Assembly (NCBI GenBank): GCA_902563105.1
Contig: CACEVU010000001.1
Span: 411,649 to 475,648 of the forward strand
Direction of reading: 5' to 3'
From: an uncultured SAR86 cluster bacterium
Lineage (GTDB): Bacteria; Pseudomonadota; Gammaproteobacteria; Magnimaribacterales; AG-339-G14
Length of the DNA stretch: 64,000 nucleotides
In this document: positions 17,015 to 26,632 of the stretch, piece by piece
Layout of the letters: each line of letters opens with the position of its first letter
Position numbering within the stretch: position 1 is the first letter of the stretch
Made by a program: the position numbers and the translations under genes
The notes under the pieces: model-generated
What the model was told of the DNA's origin: nothing
Seen by the model: the letters and a program-made list of their open reading frames with translations, nothing else
Database searches by the model: none

Positions 17015-18460
17015 ATGTCAGAAATTAAAGATCTTAAAGCTTCAAATTCAACCTTGTTCCTCCACTCTGCAGGCTCAGGAGTTGTCGGAATAAAAAATGT
17101 AATTTTTGGTACTTGGGTATTACTCTATTACAACCAAGTTTTAGGATTGGAGCCATATCTCGCATCGATAGCTATAGGAATCTCACTTTTTTTTGATGCA
17201 ATATCCGATCCATTGGTGGGTGTTTGGTCAGATAGGTTTAAATCTAGATTTGGTAGAAGGCATCCTTTTATCTACGCTAGTATTATTCCTTTAGCCTTTT
17301 GTATTTGGTTGCTCTTCATGCCACCTTCTTCTTATGACCAAACATATTTATTTTTCAAATTATTAATCTTGACTATTTGCATTAGACTTGCAATTACTTT
17401 TTTTGAGACTCCCAGAGCAGCTTTAGGACCCGAATTAACTAAGGACTATGATCGAAGAAATACCTTAAATGCAATGGGATTGTTTTTTGGTTATGGCGGC
17501 GCCATTCTTATCGGGTATGTAATGCTTGAGTATTTTTTACCCGAAACTGAAGAATTTATGGGTTCTAGAGCTTTTTTGAACCCTGAAGGCTATGAGAAGT
17601 TAGCTTATTTTGCAGGCTTTATGACCCTTGTCCTTGGTTTCATAGCTGCCTTTAGTACTCATAAACATATCAAAGATCTTCATAGTGTTCCCAAAGATAT
17701 GAATATTAATTTGAGAAATATCTTTAAAGAAGTCATTGAAACTCTTTCCAATAGATCTTGGTTGATGATTTTTTGTGGGGGATGTTTGTATGCTCTTTTT
17801 CTGGGTTTAAATAGTGGAATTGGAAACTACATAAGTATTTATTTCTGGGAGTGGACTCCTTCAGAAATATCTGTCTTTCCTCTTGCAGGAGGAGTTTCCG
17901 CAATTGTAGGAGCTGTGATAGCAATTATTATTTCTCAGGGGAGAGAGAAAAAGAACATTGCATTGTTTGCACTGTTAGCTACAACATTTATCTCTTATAT
18001 TCCGTTTACATTGAGATTGTTAGATCCATATTTTGAAGTTCAAACATTCCCTAAAAATGGTTCAGATCTCCTATGGTGGATCATGATATCCCACCAATGC
18101 GTAACCGATATCTTATCTGTCATGGGCTGGGTAATTCTCATTTCTATGGTTTTTGATGTTGTTGAAGATAGTCAAAAAAAAACTGGTAGAAGGGATGAGG
18201 GTCTTTTCTTAGCTGGCCCAGGACTTTTTCAAAAAATCTTTTCCGGCTTAGGAGTTTTTATAATAGGCTTCGTACTTCAATTTCTGGGATTTAGTAATAC
18301 TGAGGCCTCAATTCAAGATATGCAGCAGCCTGCAACCAATTTAGTTTTATTCATATGTGTGATTGGACCGATATTAAATCTTGGAGGACTCACTTTTGTG
18401 TATTTTTACTCAATTACAAGAGACGAGTATGAGACTGCAGTAAAAGATTTAGGATATTAA
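17015..18460 (+). CDS. GPH-type symporter (MFS), second copy
   Basis: A 481-residue transporter with about 12 membrane segments. Family signatures include FFDAISDPLVGVWSDRFKSR, RFGRRHPFIYASIIP and FETPRAALGPELTKDYDRR. The protein closely resembles the 21.6-kb copy in these blocks and is more distant from the copy at 1.2 kb. The rhomboid gene follows after 3 bases and the DUF3604 gene overlaps that, so this is the head of a likely operon. The substrate is unknown; the nearby SDR, DUF3604 and racemase genes suggest a lipid- or terpenoid-like compound. Confidence 0.88.
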   Translation: MSEIKDLKASNSTLFLHSAGSGVVGIKNVIFGTWVLLYYNQVLGLEPYLASIAIGISLFFDAISDPLVGVWSDRFKSRFGRRHPFIYASIIPLAFCIWLLFMPPSSYDQTYLFFKLLILTICIRLAITFFETPRAALGPELTKDYDRRNTLNAMGLFFGYGGAILIGYVMLEYFLPETEEFMGSRAFLNPEGYEKLAYFAGFMTLVLGFIAAFSTHKHIKDLHSVPKDMNINLRNIFKEVIETLSNRSWLMIFCGGCLYALFLGLNSGIGNYISIYFWEWTPSEISVFPLAGGVSAIVGAVIAIIISQGREKKNIALFALLATTFISYIPFTLRLLDPYFEVQTFPKNGSDLLWWIMISHQCVTDILSVMGWVILISMVFDVVEDSQKKTGRRDEGLFLAGPGLFQKIFSGLGVFIIGFVLQFLGFSNTEASIQDMQQPATNLVLFICVIGPILNLGGLTFVYFYSITRDEYETAVKDLGY

Positions 18461-18463
18461 AGT

Positions 18464-19243
18464 ATGTTTTTTCCTATTTCTGACGATAATCCAAGTTCTT
18501 CAATTCCATACGTTACATATTTTTTGATTGGTGCTTGTTGCTTTGTATTTTCTTTGCAGTATCTAAGCCAAATGAATCCTCAAATTTTTTATACATATGG
18601 ATTTATTCCAAATTCTTTTTTTTCTGAATATTCTTCTTTGCCTATTTATACCTCAATGTTTTTACATGGTGGTTTATTCCACATAGCTGGAAATATGCTT
18701 TATCTATGGATCTTTGGTGATAATGTTGAAGATTCTATGGGAAAGGTAAAATTTATAATTTTTTATCTTTTGTGTGGAACGATAGCTGCTTTATGTCAAG
18801 GTTTTGTAGATCCCTCTTCAGAAATTCCAATGGTGGGAGCTAGTGGAGCGATAGCAGGTGTGTTAGGCGCTTATCTGATGCTTTTTCCAAAAGCCAATGT
18901 CAAATGTTTAGTTTTTATTATCATAATCATTCAAATGATCAGGATACCCGCATTTATAGTTTTAGGTTTTTGGATAGTTATTCAATTTTTCAATATACCC
19001 GGATCCATTGATGCCGATGGAGGTACAGCTTATTTTGCCCATATCGGTGGCTTCCTTGCAGGCATGATTCTTATACCATTCTTCAAGAATAAGAATGTTA
19101 AATTATTCCATGAACAAAACTCGTCATCATGGCAAGTTTTCAACACTCGTTCAAAGGAATTTAATTTCAAAAGAAATGATGACGATGTTGTACTAGATTT
19201 TATTAAGAAATCTGAAGAACACATGAAGAGGAAAAAACATTGA
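18464..19243 (+). CDS. Rhomboid-family intramembrane serine protease
   Basis: A 259-residue membrane protein with the rhomboid fold. HGGLFHIAGNMLYLWIFGDN carries the conserved His/Asn in helix 2, GASGAIAGVLGAYL contains the catalytic Ser and AHIGGFLAGM the catalytic His. The order of six helices is standard, and a soluble tail of about 50 residues follows. Rhomboids cleave membrane proteins within or near the bilayer. It lies 3 bases after the symporter and its stop overlaps the TTG start of the DUF3604 gene, so the genes are co-transcribed; its target is unknown. Confidence 0.92.
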   Translation: MFFPISDDNPSSSIPYVTYFLIGACCFVFSLQYLSQMNPQIFYTYGFIPNSFFSEYSSLPIYTSMFLHGGLFHIAGNMLYLWIFGDNVEDSMGKVKFIIFYLLCGTIAALCQGFVDPSSEIPMVGASGAIAGVLGAYLMLFPKANVKCLVFIIIIIQMIRIPAFIVLGFWIVIQFFNIPGSIDADGGTAYFAHIGGFLAGMILIPFFKNKNVKLFHEQNSSSWQVFNTRSKEFNFKRNDDDVVLDFIKKSEEHMKRKKH

Positions 19244-21480
19244 GCCTAGTCTTAAAAATAGTTTTTTGGTTTTTCGGAATTTTTTTTGCCGTTATCACCA
19301 CAATTGGTATCTATGTTTTAGCATTTTACTTAGGCTTTTTTGGCTCTCTGGAAATTGCAGAAAAAAATATAAATTCCCCTTATCCAAAGAATCTACTGAA
19401 TAAAAAAATACAAAGTCAGTTAGAGCATAGTATGACAAACAAGCAAATACTTTTTGGCGATACCCATGTGCATTCAACTTATTCCTCAGATGCGTTTCTT
19501 TGGAGCTTACCCTTGAATAATGGTGAAGGACCTCACCCTGTATCTGATGCCTGTGATTATGCTAGATTTTGCTCGGCTCTAGATTTTTGGGTTATATCTG
19601 ATCATGCAGAAGCAGCAACGCCAACTAAATGGATGGAAGCTAAAAAGGCGATCAGACAGTGTAATGCGATTCATGAAAAAAGTGATATTCCAGATCTTAT
19701 ATCTTTTTTAGGATTCGAATGGACTCAAATAGACCCCAATAAGGAAGATCATTATGGCCATAAAAATGTTATGTTTTTAGAAACCGATGAAGCTTCAGTT
19801 CCCATCATGCCTATAGGTTCTGGAGGAGTTGCAACAGATGGTATGCGTAACCCAGATAGACTTCCTACAGTAAGATCGAATATGTTAAGTATGGCTTTAT
19901 TTGATTTTAAAAATAGAAACAGATATGCCGACTTCATAAGTTTTAATGATCACATATCACAGACAGAAAACTGCTTGGAGGGCGAAGAGTACAGTCCTTC
20001 AGACTCTTGTTATTTCTCAGCGCTAACCCCAAAAGACCTTTTTAAGGCTTTAGATGATATCGAATCAGATTCAATTGTTATTCCTCATGGAAATACATGG
20101 GGATTTTATACACCGAGTGAGTCTAGTTGGGATAAACAATTATCTATCGATAATAATGATTCCAAAAAACAAATATCCTTCGAGATTATGTCTGGACATG
20201 GAAACTCAGAAGAATATAGATCTTGGACTGCAAGTTATACAAAGGATGATGTTCAATTTTGTCCTGAACCATCTGACAACTATTTACCTTCTTGCTGGCA
20301 AGCAGGTGAAATCATAAAAAGAAGATGTTTAGAAAATGAAAATAGTAATGCGGTTTGTGAAAATAGAGCAGCTTTAGCTCGTCAACTTTATATTGAAGGA
20401 GGATTGTCAGGTAAATTTGCTGTAAAAGGTATTACTCCTGAAGAATGGCTAGATTCAGGTCAATGCAAAGATTGTTTTTTACCGGCTTTTAACTACCGTC
20501 CTAAGGGTTCCGCACAATATGCATTGGCTTTAAGAAATTTTGAAGAAGGTGAAGAGCAAAGATTTAAGTTTGGCTTTATTGCTTCTAGCGACAACCATCG
20601 TTCAAGACCCGGCACTGGCTATAAAGCAATAGACAGAATGGTTACAACCGAAGCTAATGGTCCAACGGCAGTATTTTTAGAGGAGAATTTAACTCTTCAA
20701 GAGGAAGAATCTGATGAACCAAGAAAGGTAAATTTAGAGGAATTAGAAATACCCGATCCTTTTTCTCTGTGGGAACCAGTAAGACAATCGTCTTTTTTCA
20801 CAACTGGAGGTTTGGCTGCCGTTCATGTTGACAACAGATCAAGAGATGGAATTTGGAAAAGTTTTGAAAGAAGAGAGACTTATGCAACAAGTGGGTCAAG
20901 AATACTTCTTTGGTTTAATCTTATCGGTGAAACGGAAACTTTTCCGATGGGAACTGAGATTACAAAAAAAGATAACCCAGTTTTTGAAGTAAAAGCTTTG
21001 GGATCATTCAAACAAAAACCCGGATGTCCTGATTATAGGCTAGGAAAACTGTCTAGCGAAAAGATAAAATCTCTTTGTAAAAATGAATGTTATAACCCTT
21101 CAGAAGAAAGGAATAAAATAACGAGAATTGAGGTAATCAAGATAACCCCTCAGAATTCTAATTACGAAAATATTGATAATTTAATAATGGATCCATGGAA
21201 AGTTATTAATTGTCCAAAAGATAATGAGGGATGTAGAGTTCGATTTTCTGACAATGAATATTCTAAAAGTGAGCGAGACTCTGTTTATTATGTTCGTGCT
21301 ATTGAAGAGCCCTCATTAAGGATAAATGGCGGAAACTTAAGATGTGATTATGATTCTGACGGAAATTGTAAGAAAGTGAATATATGTTACGGCGGTTATA
21401 AAACGTCAAGAGAAGATAATTGCACTATGATGTCTGAAGAAAGGGCATGGTCATCTCCCATCTTCGTAAATTATCAATAA
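19240..21480 (+). CDS. DUF3604 protein, membrane-anchored PHP-like hydrolase
   Basis: A 746-residue protein with one N-terminal membrane helix (about 4-26). The DUF3604 core begins LFGDTHVHSTYSSDAFL, a PHP-like metal motif, followed by ISDHAEA, HGNTWG and SSDNHRSRPGTGYK, all carrying likely metal ligands. The helix probably anchors the catalytic part on the periplasmic side. Several C-terminal cysteines (CPDYR, CKNEC, CRVRF, CDYDSDGNC) may form disulfides, fitting an extracytoplasmic location. The TTG start overlaps the rhomboid stop. DUF3604 is common in marine bacteria; its substrate is not established. Confidence 0.88.
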   Translation: MSLVLKIVFWFFGIFFAVITTIGIYVLAFYLGFFGSLEIAEKNINSPYPKNLLNKKIQSQLEHSMTNKQILFGDTHVHSTYSSDAFLWSLPLNNGEGPHPVSDACDYARFCSALDFWVISDHAEAATPTKWMEAKKAIRQCNAIHEKSDIPDLISFLGFEWTQIDPNKEDHYGHKNVMFLETDEASVPIMPIGSGGVATDGMRNPDRLPTVRSNMLSMALFDFKNRNRYADFISFNDHISQTENCLEGEEYSPSDSCYFSALTPKDLFKALDDIESDSIVIPHGNTWGFYTPSESSWDKQLSIDNNDSKKQISFEIMSGHGNSEEYRSWTASYTKDDVQFCPEPSDNYLPSCWQAGEIIKRRCLENENSNAVCENRAALARQLYIEGGLSGKFAVKGITPEEWLDSGQCKDCFLPAFNYRPKGSAQYALALRNFEEGEEQRFKFGFIASSDNHRSRPGTGYKAIDRMVTTEANGPTAVFLEENLTLQEEESDEPRKVNLEELEIPDPFSLWEPVRQSSFFTTGGLAAVHVDNRSRDGIWKSFERRETYATSGSRILLWFNLIGETETFPMGTEITKKDNPVFEVKALGSFKQKPGCPDYRLGKLSSEKIKSLCKNECYNPSEERNKITRIEVIKITPQNSNYENIDNLIMDPWKVINCPKDNEGCRVRFSDNEYSKSERDSVYYVRAIEEPSLRINGGNLRCDYDSDGNCKKVNICYGGYKTSREDNCTMMSEERAWSSPIFVNYQ

Positions 21481-21567
21481 AAAGGAAAAAGACAATCCAT
21501 TACAGTTGTTATTTTTCTTAGGAAATATGTAATACTAAAATCCTATTAAGTGCCATTAAATAGATAG

Positions 21568-22995
21568 ATGAGAGAAAAATTACCCTTTTTGACAAAATTT
21601 TTTTATGGATTTGGTTCTTTAGCATATGGCATTAAAGATAACGCATTTAATTATTTTCTTTTATTTGTTTATGTCCAAGTTTTTGGATTAGCGCCAAATC
21701 TAGCCGGACTAGCAATATTATTGATGCTTGTAATCGATGCAATTTCTGATCCTTTAATCGGATATTTTTCCGATAAAACTCAATCAAAGTGGGGAAGAAG
21801 ACATCCTTGGATGTATGCTTCTGCTATTCCTGTTGCTATATCCTTTTTTTTAATTTGGGATCCGCCAGAAAATTTATCTCAAATTCAGTTGTTTTGGTTT
21901 TTATTAATTATTGGCGCTGTAATAAGAACGGCAATCACTATTTATGAAATTCCCAGTAATGCATTAGGGCCAGAACTTTCAAAAGATTATGTTGAAAGAA
22001 GTTCTCTTTTATCTTATCGGTATTGGTTTGGATGGTGGGGAGGTTTGGCTGTTTGGAATTCTTTATGGATTTTTGTCGTTTACAGTACTTTCACAGGTTC
22101 TCAAGATGCTCGATTTGTTTCTGATACATGGATAACTTATGGCCTTGTTTGTAGCCCCATTATGTTTATTGCAATAGTAGTTACTGCAATGGGAACTCAT
22201 AGACATATTAAGGATCTTCATGCGCCTGAGGTAGAAAGAAAGTCTATAAAGATTATTTTTAGAGAGCTCTATGAAACAATGACTGTAAGCAGAAACTATA
22301 TAATTTTATTTATTGCAATGATAATGATGGGGATTGCTGGCGGAATTGGAACAAATCTTACACTTTATTATTATAGTTTTTTTTGGGAATTTACTCCTTT
22401 AAACATTCTAACGATTGGATTAAGTCTTTTTTTAGCACCGTTAGTAGGAATTTTTGCTTCCCCATTTCTTGCCGGTAGATTTGGCAAAAGAAATGGAGCG
22501 ATAATATTATTTGCAATTTCTCTTACAGTGGAAAATGGAATTATAATACTAAGACTTTTGGGACTTTTGCCTGAAAATGGTTCTCCAATTGTTTTGGCTG
22601 GAGTATTGTTATTTCATTTCATTGGAGTTGCAACATCAGTAATATCGTTTACGACTCTTAATTCTATGGTTTGGGACACAGTAGAAGAAGTTGAAATTAA
22701 GACAGGTAGGCGAATGGAAGGAACACTTCTAGCAGCAAGGTCTTTTGCTCAAAAGTGTATGAGTGGAGCAGGAGCTTTCGCGGCTGGGATGATCTTAACT
22801 TTTGCAGCTTGGCCAGAAAATGCTGTACCAGGAAAAGTTGATCCAGAAATATTGTTTACTTTTGGTCTCACAGCCGTTTCAGCTTCAATTATTCTTTGGG
22901 CTATCTCGCTTTTTACCATATCCCTTGTTACCACCACTAAAGAAAGTCATGAAGAAAAACTTTTTGAATTAAACTATATTGATGACTCTGAATAG
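21568..22995 (+). CDS. GPH-type symporter (MFS), third copy
   Basis: A 475-residue transporter with about 12 helices. Signatures are VIDAISDPLIGYFSDKT, KWGRRHPWMYASAIP, YEIPSNALGPELSKDY and the C-terminal TGRRMEGTLLAARSFAQK. It is similar in detail to the 17-kb copy, suggesting duplication with divergence. It begins 87 bases after the DUF3604 gene, and the BolA gene starts 2 bases after its stop. The transported compound cannot be told from the sequence. Confidence 0.88.
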   Translation: MREKLPFLTKFFYGFGSLAYGIKDNAFNYFLLFVYVQVFGLAPNLAGLAILLMLVIDAISDPLIGYFSDKTQSKWGRRHPWMYASAIPVAISFFLIWDPPENLSQIQLFWFLLIIGAVIRTAITIYEIPSNALGPELSKDYVERSSLLSYRYWFGWWGGLAVWNSLWIFVVYSTFTGSQDARFVSDTWITYGLVCSPIMFIAIVVTAMGTHRHIKDLHAPEVERKSIKIIFRELYETMTVSRNYIILFIAMIMMGIAGGIGTNLTLYYYSFFWEFTPLNILTIGLSLFLAPLVGIFASPFLAGRFGKRNGAIILFAISLTVENGIIILRLLGLLPENGSPIVLAGVLLFHFIGVATSVISFTTLNSMVWDTVEEVEIKTGRRMEGTLLAARSFAQKCMSGAGAFAAGMILTFAAWPENAVPGKVDPEILFTFGLTAVSASIILWAISLFTISLVTTTKESHEEKLFELNYIDDSE

Positions 22996-22997
22996 CA

Positions 22998-23303
22998 ATG
23001 ATTAAAGAAAAAATAGAAAAAAAACTAAATTCTGGTATTGATACTTTATTCTTAGAGGTAATAAATGAGAGTCCCAATCACAATGTTCCTGATGGAGCAG
23101 AATCACATTTCAAAATAGTTATCGTTTCTGACGAGTTTAAAGATCTCAGGGCAGTTCAAAGGCATCAATTAATTTATAAGGTTTTAAAAGAAGAAATGAA
23201 ACTAATACACGCCATAGCAATACATCCCTTTACTCATATTGAGTGGGAAGAAAGAAATAAATCAAGTTCTGATTCTCCTGAATGTTTGGGCGGCTCTTCA
23301 TAA
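22998..23303 (+). CDS. BolA-family protein
   Basis: A 101-residue BolA-like protein. The family core is GAESHFKIVIVSDEFKDLRA followed by VQRHQLIYKVLKEEM and HAIAIHPFTHIEWEE, with the invariant histidine in RHQLIY. BolA proteins pair with monothiol glutaredoxins in iron-sulfur cluster handling and can affect transcription. The gene starts 2 bases after the symporter stop and is followed closely by trhO, an order seen in other gammaproteobacteria as far as I recall. The first 20 residues are less conserved. Confidence 0.87.
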   Translation: MIKEKIEKKLNSGIDTLFLEVINESPNHNVPDGAESHFKIVIVSDEFKDLRAVQRHQLIYKVLKEEMKLIHAIAIHPFTHIEWEERNKSSSDSPECLGGSS

Positions 23304-23318
23304 ATTAGAGATTGAATA

Positions 23319-24188
23319 GTGTTTCAAATAGGAACGTTTTATAAATGTTTTGAATTCTCTAGTTATAAAGAATTTGAACATCCATTGAGAGATCATTGTA
23401 TTAAAAGAAAAATCAAGGGAACCATTATTCTTTCATCAGAGGGCATAAACGCTACTGTGTCGTCTAATAAAGACCAGTCTTTAAAAGAATTAAATATATT
23501 TTTAAATAACCTGATTGGAAATATTGAATTTCGATTTTCATATTCTTCAATCTCTCCATTTAAAAGACTTAAAATTAAAAAAAGAAATGAATTAGTTCCA
23601 TCTGGAACGAATGCTAAATCCTATGAAAATAAAGGAGAATATTTAGATTCCACAGAATGGATTAAATTTATAAAAGATCCAAACAACATAGTAATAGATG
23701 TAAGAAATGATTTCGAAAATAAGGTAGGGACTTTTGATAATGCTATGTCTCCGAATACAAAAAATTTCAAAGAATTTAAAACCTTTATTGAAAAGCAAGG
23801 CAAAAATTTACAAAATAAAAAAATAGGAATTTTTTGTACTGGAGGGATTCGTTGTGAAAAGGCTATATATTCTTTAAATAAGGAAGGTTTGAATGAAATT
23901 TATCAGCTTAAGGGAGGTATTTTAAATTTTTTGGATAATTCCGAAGATAAATCTTGTTGGAAAGGAGAATGTTTTGTTTTTGATGAAAGAGTAACGCTTA
24001 CAAAAGATCTTAAGCCTGGAAAACATCAGCAATGCTATGCTTGTAGAAGACCATTGTCTAAAAGCGATTTAGAAAGAAGTGAATACAAAAAAGGCATCTC
24101 ATGTCATTACTGTATATCTGAAAAGTCGGAATCAGACCGAATGAGGTATGCAGAACGTCAAAATCAAATTGATATGAAAAAATTATGA
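23319..24188 (+). CDS. trhO: tRNA uridine(34) hydroxylase (TrhO/YceA, rhodanese-type)
   Basis: A 289-residue member of the TrhO (YceA) family, which forms 5-hydroxyuridine at tRNA position 34. Residues 1-100 form the N-terminal domain (KGTIILSSEGINATVS). A rhodanese domain follows, with VIDVRNDFE and the active-site loop FCTGGIRCEKA containing the catalytic Cys. The C-terminus carries a Cys cluster (CYACRRPLS, CHYC) typical of the family. The start is GTG. Its stop overlaps the RND gene start (ATGA). It is somewhat shorter than E. coli TrhO. Confidence 0.92.
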   Translation: MFQIGTFYKCFEFSSYKEFEHPLRDHCIKRKIKGTIILSSEGINATVSSNKDQSLKELNIFLNNLIGNIEFRFSYSSISPFKRLKIKKRNELVPSGTNAKSYENKGEYLDSTEWIKFIKDPNNIVIDVRNDFENKVGTFDNAMSPNTKNFKEFKTFIEKQGKNLQNKKIGIFCTGGIRCEKAIYSLNKEGLNEIYQLKGGILNFLDNSEDKSCWKGECFVFDERVTLTKDLKPGKHQQCYACRRPLSKSDLERSEYKKGISCHYCISEKSESDRMRYAERQNQIDMKKL

Positions 24189-26632
24189 GTAGTTTCTTTA
24201 ATTTTCTAGTTGATAAGTCAAAATTTTTTATTTTCTTTTTATTCGTATTATCTGTAGTAAGTTTAATTGGCTTACCCAGGTTTCAACTCGACGCTTCCTC
24301 TGACACTTTATTACTAGATAATGATCCAGATTTAAAAATTTATAGAGAAAACTCTAGAAAATATGGATCTAGTGATTTTCTGGTTATAGCTTTTACTCCA
24401 AAAGCGGAAATCTTCAATCCAGAAACAATAACTTTATTGAAAGAGTTAGTTAAAGATTTAAATGATATTAAGGGTATAAAAAATGTTTTAAGTTTATTTG
24501 ATGTTCCATTGCTTCAATATTCTGATCAATCAATTAGCGAACTTGCTGATAACGTAATTACGCTATCTACAGATGATGTAGATCTAAGAAAAGCTAAATA
24601 TGAATTTGAAACAAATGAAGTATATAGGGGGTTACTTATCAGCGATGATCTTAAAACTATTGCTTTTCAAATGTCTTTAGAACCAAATTCACTTTATCAA
24701 AATATAATTTCTGAGAGATATGATTTATTAGATCAAAAAGATTTATTAGAAAAAGAAGAATATTTATCGAGTCTTGAAAAGATAAATCAAGAGATAGAAA
24801 AACAAAAGAAAATAAATCTTTCCAACGAAGCAAATCTCATCAAAGAAGTAAGAAACGTAACAAGCCGTTATAGTAATCAAGGTGAGATCTTTCTAGGTGG
24901 AGGAGCAATGATTGCTCATGACACCATTCAGATGATTCAGCAAGACTTGATCGTTTTTGGAATAGCTGTTTTCTTTATGTTTGTATTTATTTTGTCTTTG
25001 ATTTTTAGACAGCTTAGATGGGTAGTAATTCCTTTGCTGTCAGCCGGATTATCAGCATTACTTACAACTGGCCTAATAAGTTGGTTAGGATGGAAGGTAA
25101 CTGTAGTTTCAGCAAATTTTATTGCACTACTGATGATTATTGGAATTTCTCTAACTGTTCATCTTGTTGTTAGATATAGAGAAATAATATCCAGATCTTC
25201 AGAGCTTTCTCACGAAGATGCTTTAAAAAAGACACTTACTCAAATGTTCTTGCCATGTTTATACACTGCTCTAACGACAATGGTTGCTTTTGCGTCTCTG
25301 ATAATTAGCGATATAAGACCCATCATAGACTTTGGCTTATTAATGGTTTTAAGTATTTTTATTGCGTTCACAATATCTTTTATATTTTTTGGAACTTTAG
25401 CTTCATTAATGAGTAAAAATACAAAAGATACAAAAGTCGATTATTCAACTGGCTTTACAACATCAATAAATTCGTTGGTTGTTAGATTTAAAAATATTAT
25501 TTTATTAGTTTCGTTAGCAGGCCTAATCTTTGCACTAATAGGAATAAGTAAACTCAGCGTTGAAAACAAATTTATAGACTATTTCAAACCATCAACAGAG
25601 ATATATCAAGGGTTGTCTTTAATAGACAAAAAACTTGGAGGAACGGCACCGTTGGATATTATCATCTCCGCTCCAAGTGAAGCTCTTGAAGAAAAAAATG
25701 TTTTTGATGATGAAGATTTTGATGATTTTGGAGTAGAGACAGAAGAGTATGGTTACTGGTTTAATACAAAAAGTTTAAGTTTTTTAGAAGAAATACATGA
25801 TTATTTAGAAGGAAGACCAGAAATTGGAAAGGTGTTATCAGTTTCAAGTGCTATCAAGCTAGCAGAAATAGCAAAAGGTGAAAAATTAGATGATCTAGAA
25901 CTTGCACTTTTAAGAAAAGTTCTTCCTGAAGATATCAATAATCAATTATTAAGTGCTTATATATCAGATGATGATAACCAGGTTAGATTGTCAGCCAGAG
26001 TAATAGAGTCAATGGATGGATTAAACAGAAAAAATTTAATTCAAGAAGTAAAAATGGATCTAATACAAGATTATGATCTTAGTGCAGAGCAATTTTATTT
26101 ATCTGGTATATCAGTTATTTATAACAACCTTTTACAAAGTCTTTTTCAGTCTTTGATTGGAAGTTTGACTATCGTATTCAGTGCCATTTTTGTAATGTTT
26201 ATATTACTTTTTCGATCCCTTTATATGGCGCTAATCGCAATGATTCCAAACTTATTATCAGCCGCAAGCGTTCTCGGAATAATCGGCTGGTCAGGAATTC
26301 CTCTGGATATCATGACGGTAACTGTTGCTGCAATAAGTATTGGCATTGGTGTAGATAATACCATTCACTATGTACACAGATTCTTGAAAGAATATGAAGA
26401 GAAAAAAAATTATGATGTAGCAATTAAAAACAGTCATTCTACAATTGGCAGAGCAATGTTTTATACTTCACTTACAATAGTTTTAGGTTTTATGATTCTT
26501 GTAACTTCCAATTTTAATCCAAGTGTATTCTTTGGAATTTTTACATCTTTTTCAATGATCATTGCGATATTAGCTGCTTTAATGTTACTTCCAGTCTTGA
26601 TAAGACATTTAAAACCTTTTGGAAAAAATTAG
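24185..26632 (+). CDS. RND-superfamily exporter (MMPL/HAE3-like)
   Basis: An 815-residue inner-membrane protein with two repeated halves, each with one helix, a large periplasmic loop and then five helices. Characteristic motifs are LMIIGISLTVHLVVRYRE in the first half and AISIGIGVDNTIHYVHRFL in the second, the latter with the acidic residue used in proton relay. Such HAE3-type proteins export or traffic hydrophobic molecules such as hopanoids or lipids. It is translationally coupled to trhO and is followed with no gap by the CoA racemase gene. No membrane-fusion or outer-membrane partner is adjacent. Confidence 0.9.
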   Translation: MSSFFNFLVDKSKFFIFFLFVLSVVSLIGLPRFQLDASSDTLLLDNDPDLKIYRENSRKYGSSDFLVIAFTPKAEIFNPETITLLKELVKDLNDIKGIKNVLSLFDVPLLQYSDQSISELADNVITLSTDDVDLRKAKYEFETNEVYRGLLISDDLKTIAFQMSLEPNSLYQNIISERYDLLDQKDLLEKEEYLSSLEKINQEIEKQKKINLSNEANLIKEVRNVTSRYSNQGEIFLGGGAMIAHDTIQMIQQDLIVFGIAVFFMFVFILSLIFRQLRWVVIPLLSAGLSALLTTGLISWLGWKVTVVSANFIALLMIIGISLTVHLVVRYREIISRSSELSHEDALKKTLTQMFLPCLYTALTTMVAFASLIISDIRPIIDFGLLMVLSIFIAFTISFIFFGTLASLMSKNTKDTKVDYSTGFTTSINSLVVRFKNIILLVSLAGLIFALIGISKLSVENKFIDYFKPSTEIYQGLSLIDKKLGGTAPLDIIISAPSEALEEKNVFDDEDFDDFGVETEEYGYWFNTKSLSFLEEIHDYLEGRPEIGKVLSVSSAIKLAEIAKGEKLDDLELALLRKVLPEDINNQLLSAYISDDDNQVRLSARVIESMDGLNRKNLIQEVKMDLIQDYDLSAEQFYLSGISVIYNNLLQSLFQSLIGSLTIVFSAIFVMFILLFRSLYMALIAMIPNLLSAASVLGIIGWSGIPLDIMTVTVAAISIGIGVDNTIHYVHRFLKEYEEKKNYDVAIKNSHSTIGRAMFYTSLTIVLGFMILVTSNFNPSVFFGIFTSFSMIIAILAALMLLPVLIRHLKPFGKN

